DNA of 64,000 nt from Dromiciops gliroides (lineage: Eukaryota > Chordata > Mammalia > Microbiotheria > Microbiotheriidae). How positions within the stretch are numbered: the stretch's first letter is position 1; every line of letters begins with the position of its first letter. The notes beneath the pieces are model-generated. The model saw only the letters and a program-made list of their open reading frames with translations, did not search any database and had not been told where the DNA came from. The translations under genes and the position numbers were made by a program. This document shows, piece after piece, positions 46,707-59,077 of this stretch. The stretch spans positions 380,748,815 to 380,812,814 of the forward strand of contig NC_057861.1 of NCBI RefSeq assembly GCF_019393635.1, read 5' to 3'.

Positions 46707-46799
46707 CTATATTCATAAATATACACTCATAAATTCACAATTATAATGAAGTATTATGAGTTATTTGCAAAAACTATTAATACATAAATAATCCATGAT

Positions 46800-46992
46800 C
46801 TTAGAATCAGAAACCTCAAAATAATTTGGTCTACTTAGTTGAAGACTTTCGTTTCATACATAGTGTTACAGAAGCCAAGGGAAGTCAAATTATTGACCTA
46901 AGTCCATTCAGATAATAAACATCAAAGTTAGGAGTTAAAACCATGTTCTCTGACTCCAAAGTCAGTATTCTTTCTACTCTGCCATATTTCTA
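46800..46992 (+). mobile_element. MIR-class SINE (old)
   Basis: AAACCTCAAAATAATTTGGT, GAAGCCAAGGGAAGTCAAAT and a TCAGTATTCTTTCTACTCTG end follow the MIR layout. Confidence 0.5.
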
Positions 46993-47129
46993 TGAGATTA
47001 GAGGTTGACAGACTTATTGATAAATCATAAAATTGTCCTTTGATTTAGTTTTCTTCCTTATGAATTCAGTTCAGTTCAGTTCCCATCCATCCAGAAGACA
47101 ATAAGGCACTGTTATTAAGAGGGTTTGGG

Positions 47130-48290
47130 AAAAGCTTTCTGTAAAAGGTGTAATTTTTAGAGGGACTTTACAGAATGCAGAGACATTAGTACAGTGGAGG
47201 AGAGAGAGCATTCCAAGCATTAGGAATAGTCAGATAAAATTTCAGGAGTCAAGAAATGTAGGGTGTTGTTCCTGAGATATCAAGGAGGCCAGGAGTGTTG
47301 AACAGTTCATGTCAGGAAATGATGTGTAAGAAGACTGGAAAAGTAGGAAGATAGCTTATGAAGAGCTTTTAATGCCAGAGTATTTTGTATTTACTCATGA
47401 AGACAATAGTAAGCCACTGGATTTTATTGACTAGGGGGTGACATGACTGCTTCCATCCTATAGGAAAGTCACTTTAGTGGCTGAATAGATGACAAATTGG
47501 AATGGGTAGACATGAAGTAGGCAGACCTGTGAGGCTATTGCAATAATTCAGGCATGAAGTGATGAGGGCCTGTACTAGAATAGTGGCAGAATCTAAGAAG
47601 AGAAAGGGACATGTTGGTAAGATGTAGCAAAGGTGAAATCAACAGGCCTTAGCAACCAATTGGATGGGGGTGGGGGAGTTGACAGAGAATGAGGACTCCA
47701 GGATAACATCTTGGTTTTAATTCTGAGATACTGGCAAGATGGTGTTGCCTTCTACAGTAAAAAGGGAGTGTGTAGGGGGAGTTGAGGAAAAATTATAATG
47801 AATTCCATTTTTGGACATACTGAATTTAAGATAACTATTCAATATGCATTTTGGGATGTCTGCAAAGCAGTTAGAGATGTGAGATTGAGGCTCATCAGAG
47901 AGATTGGGGCAGGATAGCTAGATATAAGCATCAACAGTATAGAGATATCAATTAAATCCATGAAAGCTGATGAGATCACCAAATGAAATAGTTTAGATGT
48001 AGAATAGAAGAGGGCCCAAAGACAAAAGCCTGAAAAATATCTTGGGTTAGAGGGTGAGGTCTAGAAGATGATTCAGAAAAGGAGACAGAGAAGGAGAGGT
48101 CAGATAGGTAGGACGAGAAGCAAAAGAGGCTGGTATATGCCTGAAAACCTAGAAAGAAGAAAGGATTAAGGAGTGATCAGCAGCGTCAATGATTGAAAGA
48201 GGTTGAGGAAAATAAGGATTACAAAAGGGCCATTGGATTTGACAATTGGCACTGTTAATAACTTTGGAGAAACCAGTTATTATTTAGACT
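47130..48290 (-). mobile_element. L2 LINE, ORF2 part (old, about 1.2 kb)
   Basis: Antisense phrases such as GCTATTGCAATAATTCAGGC, TGGACATACTGAATTTAAGA and ATGAAAGCTGATGAGATCAC are the reverse of L2 reverse-transcriptase end sequences (KLNMSKTE, LDYCNSL and YADDTQ-type regions). Long for so old an element; frames are destroyed. Confidence 0.6.
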
Positions 48291-48612
48291 TCTTAATCTT
48301 GGTATTCTCCAGTGATGTATGTTGGGCCATTTTCTCTTCATGGTTTATTCACTCCCTCAACATTTCATTCCACTATATTTAACCTATATAGCTCCTCAAT
48401 TACATATAGAAAACCCTGAGAATTCCAACACCAAAAATATCTTTTCACTCTATTTTCTTTCTTCCACATGTACTAAATCCCACAATACGCCTCCCTTAGT
48501 TTATACTTTCATCATACCTTATTTCTATTTTTAATGTCTCTGCTCTTCAGTCTATTGATTCAGTTGCCCAATTAAATAAAAATAATGCTTAAAATTCTAC
48601 TTTTATAATTAG

Positions 48613-48705
48613 AGCCCTGTTTTCTTATAAGAAAAATAATGAAGTTAAACTAGATGAATTCTGATATCATTTCCTTTATCGAGTCTATGATTCTATAATA
48701 CTATA
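48613..48705 (+). mobile_element. MIR-class SINE 3' fragment
   Basis: GTTTTCTTATAAGAAAAATA, AAACTAGATGAATTCTGATA and GAGTCTATGATTCTATA fit the MIR 3' end. Confidence 0.45.
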
Positions 48706-49018
48706 CTAGGGACAGCTAGGTGTCACAGTAGATAAATCACTGGCCCTGGAATAAGGAAGATTTTACTTCAAATTCAACCTCAGACACTTGAAACTGACTA
48801 GCTGCATGACCCTGGACAAGTCACTTAACTCTGATTGCCTCAAAATGTCTGGGGCCATCTTCAGTTATCCTGATGATACCTTGCCACTGGACTCAGAATG
48901 TTCTGGAGGAGAGAGTGAGGCTGGTGAACTTGCACAATCCTCCTTCACTTAAATCCAATTCACAGAAAGTCATGACATCATCTCCCAAAGTTATGGTCCT
49001 CTTCAAGAATAAAGGACA
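48706..49018 (+). mobile_element. Composite marsupial SINE with long unique tail
   Basis: SINE body (GGGACAGCTAGGTGTCACAG to CAAGTCACTTAACTCTGATT), then a second module (GTCTGGGGCCATCTTCAGTT, GGAGAGAGTGAGGCTGGTGA, ATGGTCCTCTTCAAGAATAA) typical of a longer marsupial SINE subfamily. Confidence 0.7.
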
Positions 49019-49165
49019 TGGGGCGGCTAGGTGGCACAGTGGATAAAGCGCCGGCCCTGGATTCAGGAGTACCTGAGTTCAAATCCTGCCTCGGACACTT
49101 GACACTTACTAGCTGTGTGACCCTAGGCAAGTCACTTAATCCCCATTGCCCGGAAAAAAAAAAAA
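49019..49165 (+). mobile_element. Marsupial tRNA-class SINE inserted in a SINE tail
   Basis: Near-consensus copy with an A tail. AAGAATAAAGGACA stands on both sides (49005-49018 and about 49167-49180). Confidence 0.9.
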
Positions 49166-49181
49166 AAGAATAAAGGACAAA

Positions 49182-49320
49182 TGGGGCAGCTAGGTGGTGC
49201 AGCGGATAAAGCACTGGCCCTGGATTCAGGAGGACCTGAGTTCAAGCCTCAGACACTTGACACTTAATAGCTGTGTGACCTTGGGCAAGTCACTTAACCC
49301 TCATTGTCCCATGGGGGGAA
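49182..49320 (+). mobile_element. Third SINE at the same target
   Basis: GGGGCAGCTAGGTGGTGCAG to CACTTAACCCTCATTGTCCC, followed by AAGAATGAAGGATAG, a diverged third copy of the target sequence. Confidence 0.88.
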
Positions 49321-49374
49321 AAGAAGAATGAAGGATAGATAACAACAGTACTATATTATTACTTTTCTCAAAAA

Positions 49375-49670
49375 TGCTCAATCTTCCTCTTGCTTTTATA
49401 AGAAAAATCAAACCCCTTGGCTAAGCATTTATGGTCTCGACAATGTTATTTTCATCTTTTTTAAAATGCTTAGCTCTCCTTCAAAGTGCATCTGAAGTGC
49501 TACTAATTCCAATGAGCCTTTTCAGGTTCTTCCAGTTAAAATTTTCCCTCCCTTTTCATTTCACTGAAACTCTCTGCCAAATTCTTTGGGTCCCATAAAC
49601 TCTACCCTGAATTATACTTACATATCTACATATTATGAACCAATGAATAAAATGTGCTTATGTAACACAT
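49375..49670 (+). mobile_element. L2 LINE 3' fragment (old)
   Basis: GCTCTCCTTCAAAGTGCATC, GAAGTGCTACTAATTCC and CCTTTTCAGGTTCTTCCAG recall the L2 3' UTR. Low certainty. Confidence 0.4.
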
Positions 49671-49789
49671 CTTGACATATTTCCTTTATAATATTAATAT
49701 AAGGATGTATCACCTGAGATTATAGAAATAAGTCTTATATAATTTCTGTGAATTTTACTGTAATACTTCATATTGCCTTCCCAAAAAGG

Positions 49790-50370
49790 TCCATTAATTA
49801 TTGTTTTCATCCATCATTTAAAAATGTATCTTTTTTATAATAGCATTAAACCAAGTTTTGTCACTTGTAGATATTTTTGCAAAATTATTAAGTGTGATAT
49901 GGGAACAGAAATTTTTTTTAATTTGAATTCCTTTGATTATTTGTGCATTGAACATTATTTTTAATTTATCATTTTCAGTATGTGAATATATTTATAAAGT
50001 TTCCATTCACATGTTTTGATGACATATATCATGAGCAATACATGTTGCCTTAAATATTTGTATCAATTTCTTTTAAATTTTGATGCTGTAATTCTGTCCT
50101 ATATATTATATCATAAAGTATTAGTCATATTTTTAATATTCTTATTGTGCATAATTTTAAATCAGGATTATCTCCTTTGTTCTTTTCCTATTTCTGATTC
50201 ATTTAATAGAATAAAATTATCTGCTCTCCAAAACTGAGACTTTTTCTTCTTATAATGATTCCAACATTAACCTTCTTATATTTAGTTCTTTGATCCAGCT
50301 GGAATTATGAATAAGTTGTGAGATTAAAACCTAAATTTATTCTAAATTCTTTGCTAAACACTTCTTGGAA
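49790..50370 (-). mobile_element. Very old L1-like fragment
   Basis: T-rich antisense text such as GTTCTTTGATCCAGCTGGAA and AAGTTGTGAGATTAAAACCT resembles ancient L1 ORF2. Decayed beyond safe assignment. Confidence 0.3.
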
Positions 50371-50825
50371 TAAATGCAAAAGAGTAGCCAGAATGTAGAG
50401 GACAAAAGAGCCCAGAAACTTTCTCAGCCAGCAAACTCTCACTTCCCTTGCCAGAAAGAGAAACACAGCAGCCCAGTGCAACATCAATTTAGAGTTAAAG
50501 CTCATTTGCACAAGATGATTTAGGAGGATGACAGCATGTAAAGATTCAAGAAAATAGCATCGTTGAGCTCTAATATACTTGAGCTATAAAAAAGTTCTTC
50601 CTAATCCCTGGATCTTGGAGTACATCCTCTACCTCCTCAAAATTACTTACATTTATTTTATATACAATGAGGTTTGACATTTTATTTTTTTTTGTATATC
50701 TAATTTGTTAATACATTTCTTCTGATAGAATATAAGAAGCTTGAGGAAAACTACTTTAGCTTTTGTCTTGTTATCTCAAGTGCCCAGCACATTGGGTAGG
50801 ACATAGGTCTACTTAAGAAATGCAT

Positions 50826-51003
50826 AGGGGGCAGTTAGGTGGTGCAATGAATAGAGCACCGCCCCTGGATTCAGGAGGACCTGAGTTCCTCCTGAAATCC
50901 AGCCTCAGTCATTTGACACATACTGGCTGTGTAACCCTGGGCAAGTCACTTAACTCCAATTGCCTCACCAAAAAAAAAAAAAAGAAAAGAAAGAAAGAAA
51001 AGA
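50826..51003 (+). mobile_element. Marsupial tRNA-class SINE with target duplication
   Basis: Full copy with an A/AAAG tail. Perfect 11-bp duplication AAGAAATGCAT at 50815-50825 and 51004-51014. The body contains a small local duplication of CCTCCTGA. Confidence 0.9.
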
Positions 51004-51014
51004 AAGAAATGCAT

Positions 51015-51785
51015 GAAAAATGCTTTTAATGAGATTAAGATCATTTTGTCCCAAGAATATATATGCATGATCCTGTATAACGAATGCATGTTAAATAGAA
51101 TAGATTTACTGGAATTTCCATTATGTTTTCTCAACAATGATTCTGTGTGTTGAATCTATTTACCTCAGTATTCAGTGAAAAAGATAAAGTCACCCAAAAT
51201 AGCTTGTCTTGAGTAAACACAAAGAGAGAAAATCCATGCTGGTGTTGGCACTACTTTATAGGCATTTAGTGATTGAGTGGAAAAGGAAAAAAATAGAAAA
51301 AAGGTGTGGTCAGCCCAGCCTGAATGCTACATTGGTAACATTGTGATTATTAAATGAATATGATATAACTGTATCATTGGCATGTATCCTCCATAAAAGA
51401 CTGGTAGGAAGAAAGTGACAAGAATTGCACAGTATGTATAGATATTTAATATTTCTGGCTACCTTTCACAATAGTCTTTATTAAAAGTATACCTTTTCTG
51501 TAGTGTTTGGGTCAAGATAATTTAATAATAAAATACTTGTATTTGTCTAATCTCGGTTTGGTGATACATCTTTATATTAAAATTATAAAGGAAATATATC
51601 AAGATGTGTTACATAAGCACACACACATATATGTCTTTACCATAAATAAATACTATATAATGTTCACATATGTGTATATTTAAGTAAACATGCAAATACC
51701 ATTCAGTTCTCTTTCCAACCTCTCAATTTATCTTTATTGTCTATTTTTCAATTCTTTGCATAATATCATAAAGTTTTGATTAATG
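51015..51785. other. Unique sequence, no gene seen
   Basis: AT-rich, with no repeat or gene that I recognise. Confidence 0.4.
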
Positions 51786-52028
51786 TTATTTGTTCACTCA
51801 TTTTTCAGTTATATCCAACTCTTTGTGATTCCATTTGGGGTTTTCATGGCAAAGATATTGGAGTGGTTTGCCATTTCATTGCCCAGCTCATTTTACTGAT
51901 GTGGAAACTGAGACAAGTAGGGTTAAATAACTTGCCCAACGTCACAAAGCTCGTAAGTATCTGAGGCCAAATTCAAACTCAGGAAGATGAAACCAGGTTC
52001 CTGACTTGAAGACTGCCAATCTATGCAC
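51786..52028 (-). mobile_element. SINE with RTE/BovB-like tail
   Basis: Antisense copy: TTATATCCAACTCTTTGTGA, GGCAAAGATATTGGAGTGGT, AACTTGCCCAACGTCACAAA and the head region in reverse. Confidence 0.7.
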
Positions 52029-52048
52029 TGGGCTACCTAGTGACCTCA

Positions 52049-52296
52049 TAATTTTTGTTGTTGTTGTTATTGATGGTTAGTTGTTTTTTCAGTCATGTCC
52101 AATTCTTCATTACCCCTTTTGGGGTTTTCTTGGCAGTAATAAAGGAGTAGTTTGCCATTTCCCATGCAGCTCATTTTACAAATGAGGAAAACTGAGGCAA
52201 ACAAGGTGAAATGACTTGCCCAAAGTCATTTGAATCTGAATTTGAATTCAGATCTTCCTGTCTTCAGGCCTTGCCACTGTGCCATTTTGTTGCCCT
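52049..52296 (-). mobile_element. SINE with RTE/BovB-like tail
   Basis: Antisense copy beginning with the TTGTTGTTGTTGTT tail, then CAGTCATGTCCAATTCTTCA, GAAATGACTTGCCCAAAGTC and the SINE head. It lies next to a sister copy in the same orientation. Confidence 0.75.
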
Positions 52297-54329
52297 ATTT
52301 GATGAGCATTGAGTTAATGCACATTTTAAAGCCTAAAATTGCAAAGTCACTATCATTTCCTTTTCTCTTTCAAATTATATATGCGGATATTTTCTTTGAA
52401 AAAGAAAAGCAATGCCACCTACTTTCAGGAAATTTAATAAATTTTTCTGAGTCTGAGTTTATTAGAGTTAGCACCACATTCATACTTATGCCATTTCTGA
52501 GTAGGAAAGATCCTCCAAAATGATCTAGTCCTATTCTATACCCAATGCATGAACTTTTAATTTTTTTCAAAATGCATCTGCCAAGATTTTCATTCAGTAT
52601 TCTTTTATCACTTCATTTTACTACTTAGGACTATGGTCCTCAGAAAGTTGTAATGCAGGTTCTCAAATCACAGATGAAAGCAGTGTCTATCTAGGAGAAT
52701 GTCTTAAAACTGTTACCTTTGGTTAAATTAAACATAATTTTTTAAATTAAGGTTAACACATACTTGGCCAAAAAGCATGTGAGTTCTGCCAAATGAAAAA
52801 TTTTTGAAAAATCATTTGAAGTGTATGATAAGCTAAAAATGGGATGGCATCTATCCCCTTTACTGAAGAAATAGTTGATGATTCATTTGATTGAGTCTCT
52901 ATAAAATTTGATGATACCAGAGCCCTTTTGGTCCAGAAATCTTTCTCATGACATCCCAAGCACTTTGTTATTTCCCACACTTTCAAAACTTGATATTTTT
53001 CACAAACCTTTCTCAGGCTTGTCTAGCACTGAGAGCAGAAATATTGCTATGACAGAATATACAGATCATATTGGAAAGGAAAGTCAGGCCCTCCTGAAGG
53101 AGCAATCTGTATTCTGGCTGTGCTCTCATGCGTCAGAAGGATAATAGAATGTGTTCCCTTGGGGATGAAGCAAATGACCAACAGCAATGATATACTCATA
53201 GAAGACTGAAGTTAAAGAGAAAGCCCCAAAAGCACAAAAATGCCCATTACATCTATGAATGCTAGCTAAGACACCATAATGAAATCAAGAAGACAAGCCA
53301 ACATTTCTCATTTACTCAAATAGAAACAAAACAAAATATCATTTCAGTGATAGCAAAATATTTATTTTCCATTATCCATTATTCCTTTTTAAATCCTGTT
53401 AGCAAAAGACATCAATATTTATTTTAAAGTATGATGTAAGCCATATTTGGCAGTGGTTTCTTTGAAATCATTCCATAATTTATTTTTGTTCTCAATAAAA
53501 CAACAGTATTTGGCCTCTCCCCAGCTTCAGAAATGCACGTGTATATTCCTATGTGTATTTATATTATACTTTCATATTTGTTTCAGTGGAAATAAAGCTA
53601 AACACTATGAGATATTACTCTCATGCTCAACATAAGTAAACTTATGTTTCATAACAATTTGAGACCCATGAAGTGCTGCTGGGGATATACCTTTCTTCAA
53701 ACATTTGAAAGATTATTGAGAAAGGAGAGGTTTATTCTATATCAACACAAAAAGAATAAGAACCAAGTGGGAGGAGTTCCAGGGAAGTAGATTTCAGCTC
53801 CATCCCTAGAAGAACTTGTAAATAGTGAGAGGCATTACAAAATTCCCAATATGTATCTATATAGTCATTCAGAAAAGTTTATCCAAGTCATGAAGTATAT
53901 TTTGGCTCCAATTTTCATATTTTGTTTCCCATGTTGATGAACTGAAATCGAGAATGAGAAATTTCCACTATACTTGGTGTTATGGGTTTAAACAGCTTGA
54001 ACAAGCTATTTTGGAGTGGAGAAGAGACATTTGGAGCATTAAATCAATCACTTATATTTCTACCTGCCTCTGATGGCAATAATATATACAGATAGATAAA
54101 AGAGGGAGACTGGGATGATATCCTAGTCTTCAAGAGTCTCAGGGAAGAAGAAGAAATGCTCCTTCCTTATACTTGGAAATAAAATATTTCAGGTACATGA
54201 TTCATTGTAGGTCACTTATTTACCTTTACTTTCCCCATATTTTCTTTGGTTCTTTTTTCATTCTTTTCTGTCTTTTTTCACCACTTTTCCACCCCATATT
54301 CCATTATACCTAGGTCTTTAGCTTCTTTG
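52297..54329. other. Unique sequence, no gene seen
   Basis: About 2 kb with no recognisable repeat, gene or RNA. It is one of the longest repeat-poor stretches here. Confidence 0.4.
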
Positions 54330-54418
54330 TGCATTAGTTTCCTTATAAAATGACTCCTTGAACTAGTTGACATTAAAGGTCTCTTCTGAGTGTAGGATTT
54401 TATGAATCCACATGCCCA
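54330..54418 (+). mobile_element. MIR-class SINE 3' fragment
   Basis: GTTTCCTTATAAAATGACTC, GAACTAGTTGACATTAAAGG and TCTCTTCTGAGTGTAGGATT match the MIR 3' end. Confidence 0.5.
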
Positions 54419-55800
54419 TTAGTTTCACAAAGCCATGTAATTTCTCTTTTTCTCTTATTTTCATAGGGATTCAGCAATGAATTCTCATTAAGGTCAAAGG
54501 GGGAAATATCTGAAGCTCTATCTATCAGCTTGCCAAAGTACAATTAGGAAATGTAATACAGGGAACTTAGCCAAAATGAAAAGGAAAAGTGAGAAACAAT
54601 ATGAGGCATTTGAAGATATCTTTTTCTCATCGATTTTGACTGTGTGGCTTGCCTCCCCTTCAGTGTTATGCCTTTGGAATATATAAGTTGAATAATTTTC
54701 CATCAAACCTTTTTTTTATGGAAAAATTTCCATATTAGCCAGTTGTGAGAGAAAACAGTCAAAAAGACCAAAACATCAGATTAAGGAATTGTCAAAGAGG
54801 AAATGAAAAAATTTTTTAAATGTGTTTCCATCTGTTTTCAGATACTATCAGTTCTTTCTCTGCAGATGGGCTGCAATCTTCATAAGTCTTTCAGGGTTAC
54901 ATTGGATCTTTGCCTTGCTGAAAATAACCACATGCTTCCCAGCAGATCATCCCCCACTATTGCTGTTATTTTGTATACAGTACATTTCACTCTGCTTCAG
55001 TTCATGTAGGTCTTTCCAGGTTTTCCTGATAGTATCCTGTTGATCATAACCTTTATATAGTACCTTAAGATTGACAGAGAATTTTCTTCATAAAATCCCA
55101 GCAAAGTAGGTACCATACATTTTGCCATTATAATCAATCACCATAACTATTTCCCTCCATTCCACTCCCTTCCCATGACATTTACTCTCTCTTCTTTTTA
55201 CCTCCTCAGAAGTGTTTTACTTCTATCTTCTCCCTTGCTCTGCACTCCCTTTTTTCACCCTTGCTTCCTTGTCCTCTTCCCCTCCTATTTTCCTGCAGGG
55301 TTAAATAGATTGCTCTTCCCAATTGGGTATGAAAGCTATTTCCTCCATGAGCGCCATCCTATGAGATCAGGGTCCCTGAGTTAATTCTATGTTCTAAATT
55401 TTTCTTCCTCCCTCCCTCTTCAACCCTCCCTATGAGATCAAGCAATTCAATATGTCATACTTGTGCAGTGATGCAGAACATCTTCATCTTCCTTGAAAGT
55501 GTTTTGCTTTTCACTTCTCTCTCCCCCAATCTGCCCTTTCCTCCTTCCCTTCTACCCCCACCCAGGGCAAAAGTATATTACTATACCAACTTGAGTATGT
55601 ATGTTAGTCCTTCTTTGAGCTAATTCTGATGATTTTAAGGTTTACTCACTCCCCAACTCCTTCCCCCTCTTCTACTCTCCTCCATAAGCTTTCTTCGTGT
55701 TTCCTTCATGTGAAATACCTCTCCCCAGACCATCTCTCCCCTTCTCTCTCCCCTAGTTTATTCCTCCTACACCTCAACACTATTTTAATGATGTCATCAT

Positions 55801-55890
55801 GGATTAGCTAGGTGGCACATTGGACAAAGCACCAGCCCTGGACCCAGGAGGCCCCAAGCCCAAATCTAGCCCCAGACATAAGACACCCCA
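55801..55890 (+). mobile_element. tRNA-class SINE, 3'-shortened
   Basis: TAGCTAGGTGGCACATTGGA through CCCAAATCTAGCCCCAGAC; the end of the body is missing. Confidence 0.7.
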
Positions 55891-56004
55891 CCCTGTCTAC
55901 CCTACAAAGGACAAAACATAAATGCTTTACAGATATCATCCCTTCATATTCAGTTCAGCCCTGTCTTCTGTGAATTTCTTTTGAAGACTTCTTGTTTTGT
56001 TCTG

Positions 56005-56145
56005 GTTTTTGGTGAGGCAATTGGGGATAAGTGACTTGCCTAGGGTCACACAGCTAGTAATTGTCAAGTGTCTGAGGTCACATTTGAACTCAGGTTCTCC
56101 TGAGTCCAGGGCCAGCGTTCTATCCACTGTCCTACCCAGCTGCCC
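56005..56145 (-). mobile_element. Marsupial tRNA-class SINE
   Basis: Antisense copy: GGTGAGGCAATTGGGGATAA, GGTCACACAGCTAGTAATTG and the end CTACCCAGCTGCCC. Confidence 0.85.
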
Positions 56146-56259
56146 TTAATTTCTTACTGAGATAGTTCTTATGATTTCAAAGTGTTATCTTCCCATGTAG
56201 GAATGTAAGCAGTTTGATCTTTTAATATCCCTCATGAAGTCTTTTTCCTGTTTACCTTT

Positions 56260-57251
56260 TTATGCTTCTCTAGGTTCTTGTGTTTGAAAGTCAAATTTTC
56301 TATTTAGTTCAGGTCTTTTCATCACAAATGCTTGAAAGACCTCTTTCTCATTGAAATACCATTTTTGCCAATGAAAAATTATACTCAGTTTTGCTGGGTA
56401 CATGATTTTTGGCTGAAGCTCCAGTTCCTTTGCCCTCCGGAATATCATATTCCATGCTCTCCGGTCCTTTAATGTAGAAGCTGCTAGATCTTGCTTTATC
56501 CTTATTAGAGCACCACAGTATTTGAAATCCTTTTTTCTAGCTGCTTGCAGTATTGTCTCCTTCACATGGGAATTCTGGAATTTGGCTATAATATTCCTAG
56601 AAGTTTTCCTTTTGGGATCTCTTTCAGTAGGTGATTGGTGGATTCTTTCAATTTCTATTTTAGCTTCTGCTTCTAGAATATCAGGGCAATTTTCCTTCAC
56701 AGTCTCTTGGAGGATGGTGTCTAAACTTTTGTTTTGGTCATGGTTTTCAGGTAGTCCAATGATTTTCAAATGATATCTCCTAGATTTATTTTCTAGGTCA
56801 GCTGTTTTTCCAAGGAGATATTTCACACTGCCCTCTATTTTTTCATTAAATTGGATTTGCTTTACTGTGTCTTGGTTCCTCATAAGGTCACTAGCTTCCA
56901 TTTGTTCAATCCTAATTCTTAGGCAGTTATTTTCATCAGACAGTTTTTAATCTCCTTTTCCATTTGGCTTTCCAAACTGGTGACTTTTTTCTTATGACTC
57001 TCCTGCATCACTCTCATTTCCCTTTCCATTCTTTCCTCCTTTTCTCTACATCTTCTTTCTATTTCTCCTACTTTCTCTTCAAAGTCCCTTTTGAGAGCTT
57101 CCATGGCCTGAGACCAGTTCATATTTTTCTTGGAAGCTTTGGATGTTGGAGCATTGACCCTGTTATTATCTTCTTCTTCTGAGGTTGTATTGTGGTCTAC
57201 CTTACCCCCAAAGAAGTTTTTGATGGTCTTTTGCTTTCTCTGCCTACTCAT
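56260..57251 (-). pseudogene. L1 ORF1, nearly complete, one frameshift
   Basis: The ORF1 protein of L1. The first frame (57251-56919) has a basic start (MSRQRKQKTIKNFFGGKVDH) and the coiled coil (EKVGEIERRCREKEERMERE). After one frame change near 56925, the second frame (to 56260) holds the end of the coiled coil, the RRM (LENKSRRYHLKIIGLPENHD), and the C-terminal domain (FQNSHVKETILQAARKKDFK, STLKDRRAWNMIFRRAKELE) with its natural stop after FDFQTQEPREA. It is the best-preserved ORF1 of the window. Confidence 0.88.
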
Positions 57252-58006
57252 CTTGGCTTACTATTTCTTGGCTTTTAATTCCTTCTTTAAGTGTGGCACT
57301 GATTCCAGGACATACTGTTCAAGCTACAGAATGGCCTGGGGGATAGTTGGGCTTCTTCTCAGCCTGCCTGGCCTCGCTTTCATTTTATTTTGAACTCCCC
57401 ACTGGGAGTGGTGGGGTGGGGCTGCTTCTCGGTGCCACTCCTGTTCTCAGCTTCAGAGGGTCCCAGGTGTTTTGGGTTGGGGGGGGGCAGGCTTTAATCT
57501 CACCTGTCCTGTTATCAGGTTCGGAGATAACCTCAGGCATACTTTACTAAGCAACCAACCAGCAAAGCTTTCTGTGGTGTGGTTCTCAGCTTCCAATGAG
57601 ACTGCTCCCCTGCTCCCCTCCCCCACCTGGGTCTCCTGCCACTCAGGATTTCTTCCTGGTTGCCCACTGGAGTGGGACAGTCGAATCCTTCCCCCAAGTC
57701 CACTGGTACCCCTGCACTTACCCTGCTGGGCCAGCCGTTCAGTCTGACCACGCTCGCTTCCAGAAGATACCTGTGCTGCATCCAATTCAGAGGCACTGGG
57801 GCAAATTCCTCTGGTGGGTATCTGGTATGTTGGCCAATTGTGGGGTTAGCCTTTATTTGTGGCCCAGAACAGCCCCCTGAAATCTATCTATAGCTGGAGA
57901 AAACTCAGCCCGTATTTTTGTGTATTTTTCTGCCCCAAGGGTTCTTTTATTGCTATTTTGGGGGTTATTGTATCAGGAGCCCTGTGAGTTTAATGTCTTT
58001 CCTCCA

Positions 58007-58015
58007 CCATCTTGG
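58007..58015 (-). promoter_or_regulatory. YY1-type site at the L1 5' end
   Basis: CCAAGATGG on the minus strand, next to the G-run at the L1 start. Confidence 0.5.
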
Positions 58016-58030
58016 CTCTGCCCCCCCCCC

Positions 58031-59077
58031 ATCAAAACTTTTCAAGATTGGTTTCATAGAATTTGGAAGGGGCTGCTTGAGTAGTGTGAGGTGGGCACTA
58101 AGTTCTATGCAGTAATGTAGTTGTCATATTGATAAGCAGGAGGATTAAGTTTTCAGGCAACTAAAGACAAGCATCAAAGGCAAAATAATAACATGGGGGT
58201 GTTGTGGAAAGACACATTACAAAAAAGCAAGAAGCTCAGGCCTGCACCGTGACCAGATGCAGAGAAAGGAATGTGGTTGGCAGTTCTGGCAGTTATTGCC
58301 AAAAGAACAGTACTGTAAGGCAGAGGCAGATGTCCAAATGGCATCAATATCCAGCCTCAATCCTCCTACTATGTACTCAAAACATCCATTAAGGGCTAGT
58401 GCATAGCAGACCTGGCTCTGGGCCTTTTGGAATACTTTCCAAATTCAGTTACCAGAGTGCAATTATTATTTCTGACTCTCCTTTTTTCCCTTATCAGACA
58501 CTACAGTGATGAGTACTTCCACTTTGACTTATCCTGGCATTGTCTGAGTTTTTTTTTAAAGTAATACTTTCCTAAGCAAGGGAACAAAAATGACTAAAAT
58601 CTATCTTCAATATGAAAAATTTACAAGACCTTGCTGCAAGGCCCTACGACAAAACAAGCAGTTTTGGTTATGCAGAAAACATGATAAAAATATAAGAGAG
58701 AAAGAAAAAAACAAGAGGGAGAAGTAGGGGAAGGGAGGAAGGGGAGAAGGATGAATGAAAGGAGGAAAGGAAGAAAAAGGAGAGGACAAAGAAATCAGGA
58801 AAAGAAGAGAGAAGAATATGGGGAAAGAAAAGACAAATAGAAGGAAGAGGGAAAGGGGAAGGGGAGGAAAGGAACTAAGAGGGAAAAGTAAAGAGATGAA
58901 GAAGACAGACTAAGCAAATAAGATCAAATTCAACTATCATCTTTTTCTGCATACCTAAGAGTACATTAGGATCCTGTTGAGGAATAAAGCATAGAGAGAA
59001 AAAAAAATTAATACAATTTAAAATTGGGTGTGAGTAATTTTGGACTAAACCTGTGTTTTGTTTGCTTGGTTGTTTGT
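58031..59077. other. Unique sequence with a purine-rich block
   Basis: 58685-58910 is dominated by GGAA/GGGAGA purines with few interruptions. No gene was recognised. Confidence 0.45.

Larger units (their letters stand above)
54720..58030 (-). mobile_element. L1 LINE with full 5' end and ORF1, ORF2 absent (HAL1-like)
   Basis: On the minus strand: a G-run and GAGCCAAGATGG at 58020, a 0.77-kb GC-rich 5' UTR (57252-58030), ORF1 (57251-56260) and the spacer to about 55140. It then goes to the L1 3' UTR piece 54720-55050. A short unrelated-looking piece (55050-55140, perhaps MIR) lies at the junction. Two SINEs (55801-55890 and 56005-56145) sit in the spacer. No ORF2 reverse transcriptase or endonuclease is present. 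Confidence 0.85.

Noticed and set aside
48319-50237. Short plus-strand frames between SINEs
   Set aside because: T-rich chance frames, partly over old L2/L1 debris.
57347-57893. Several overlapping GC-rich frames on both strands
   Set aside because: They are shadows of the GC-rich L1 5' UTR (57252-58030).
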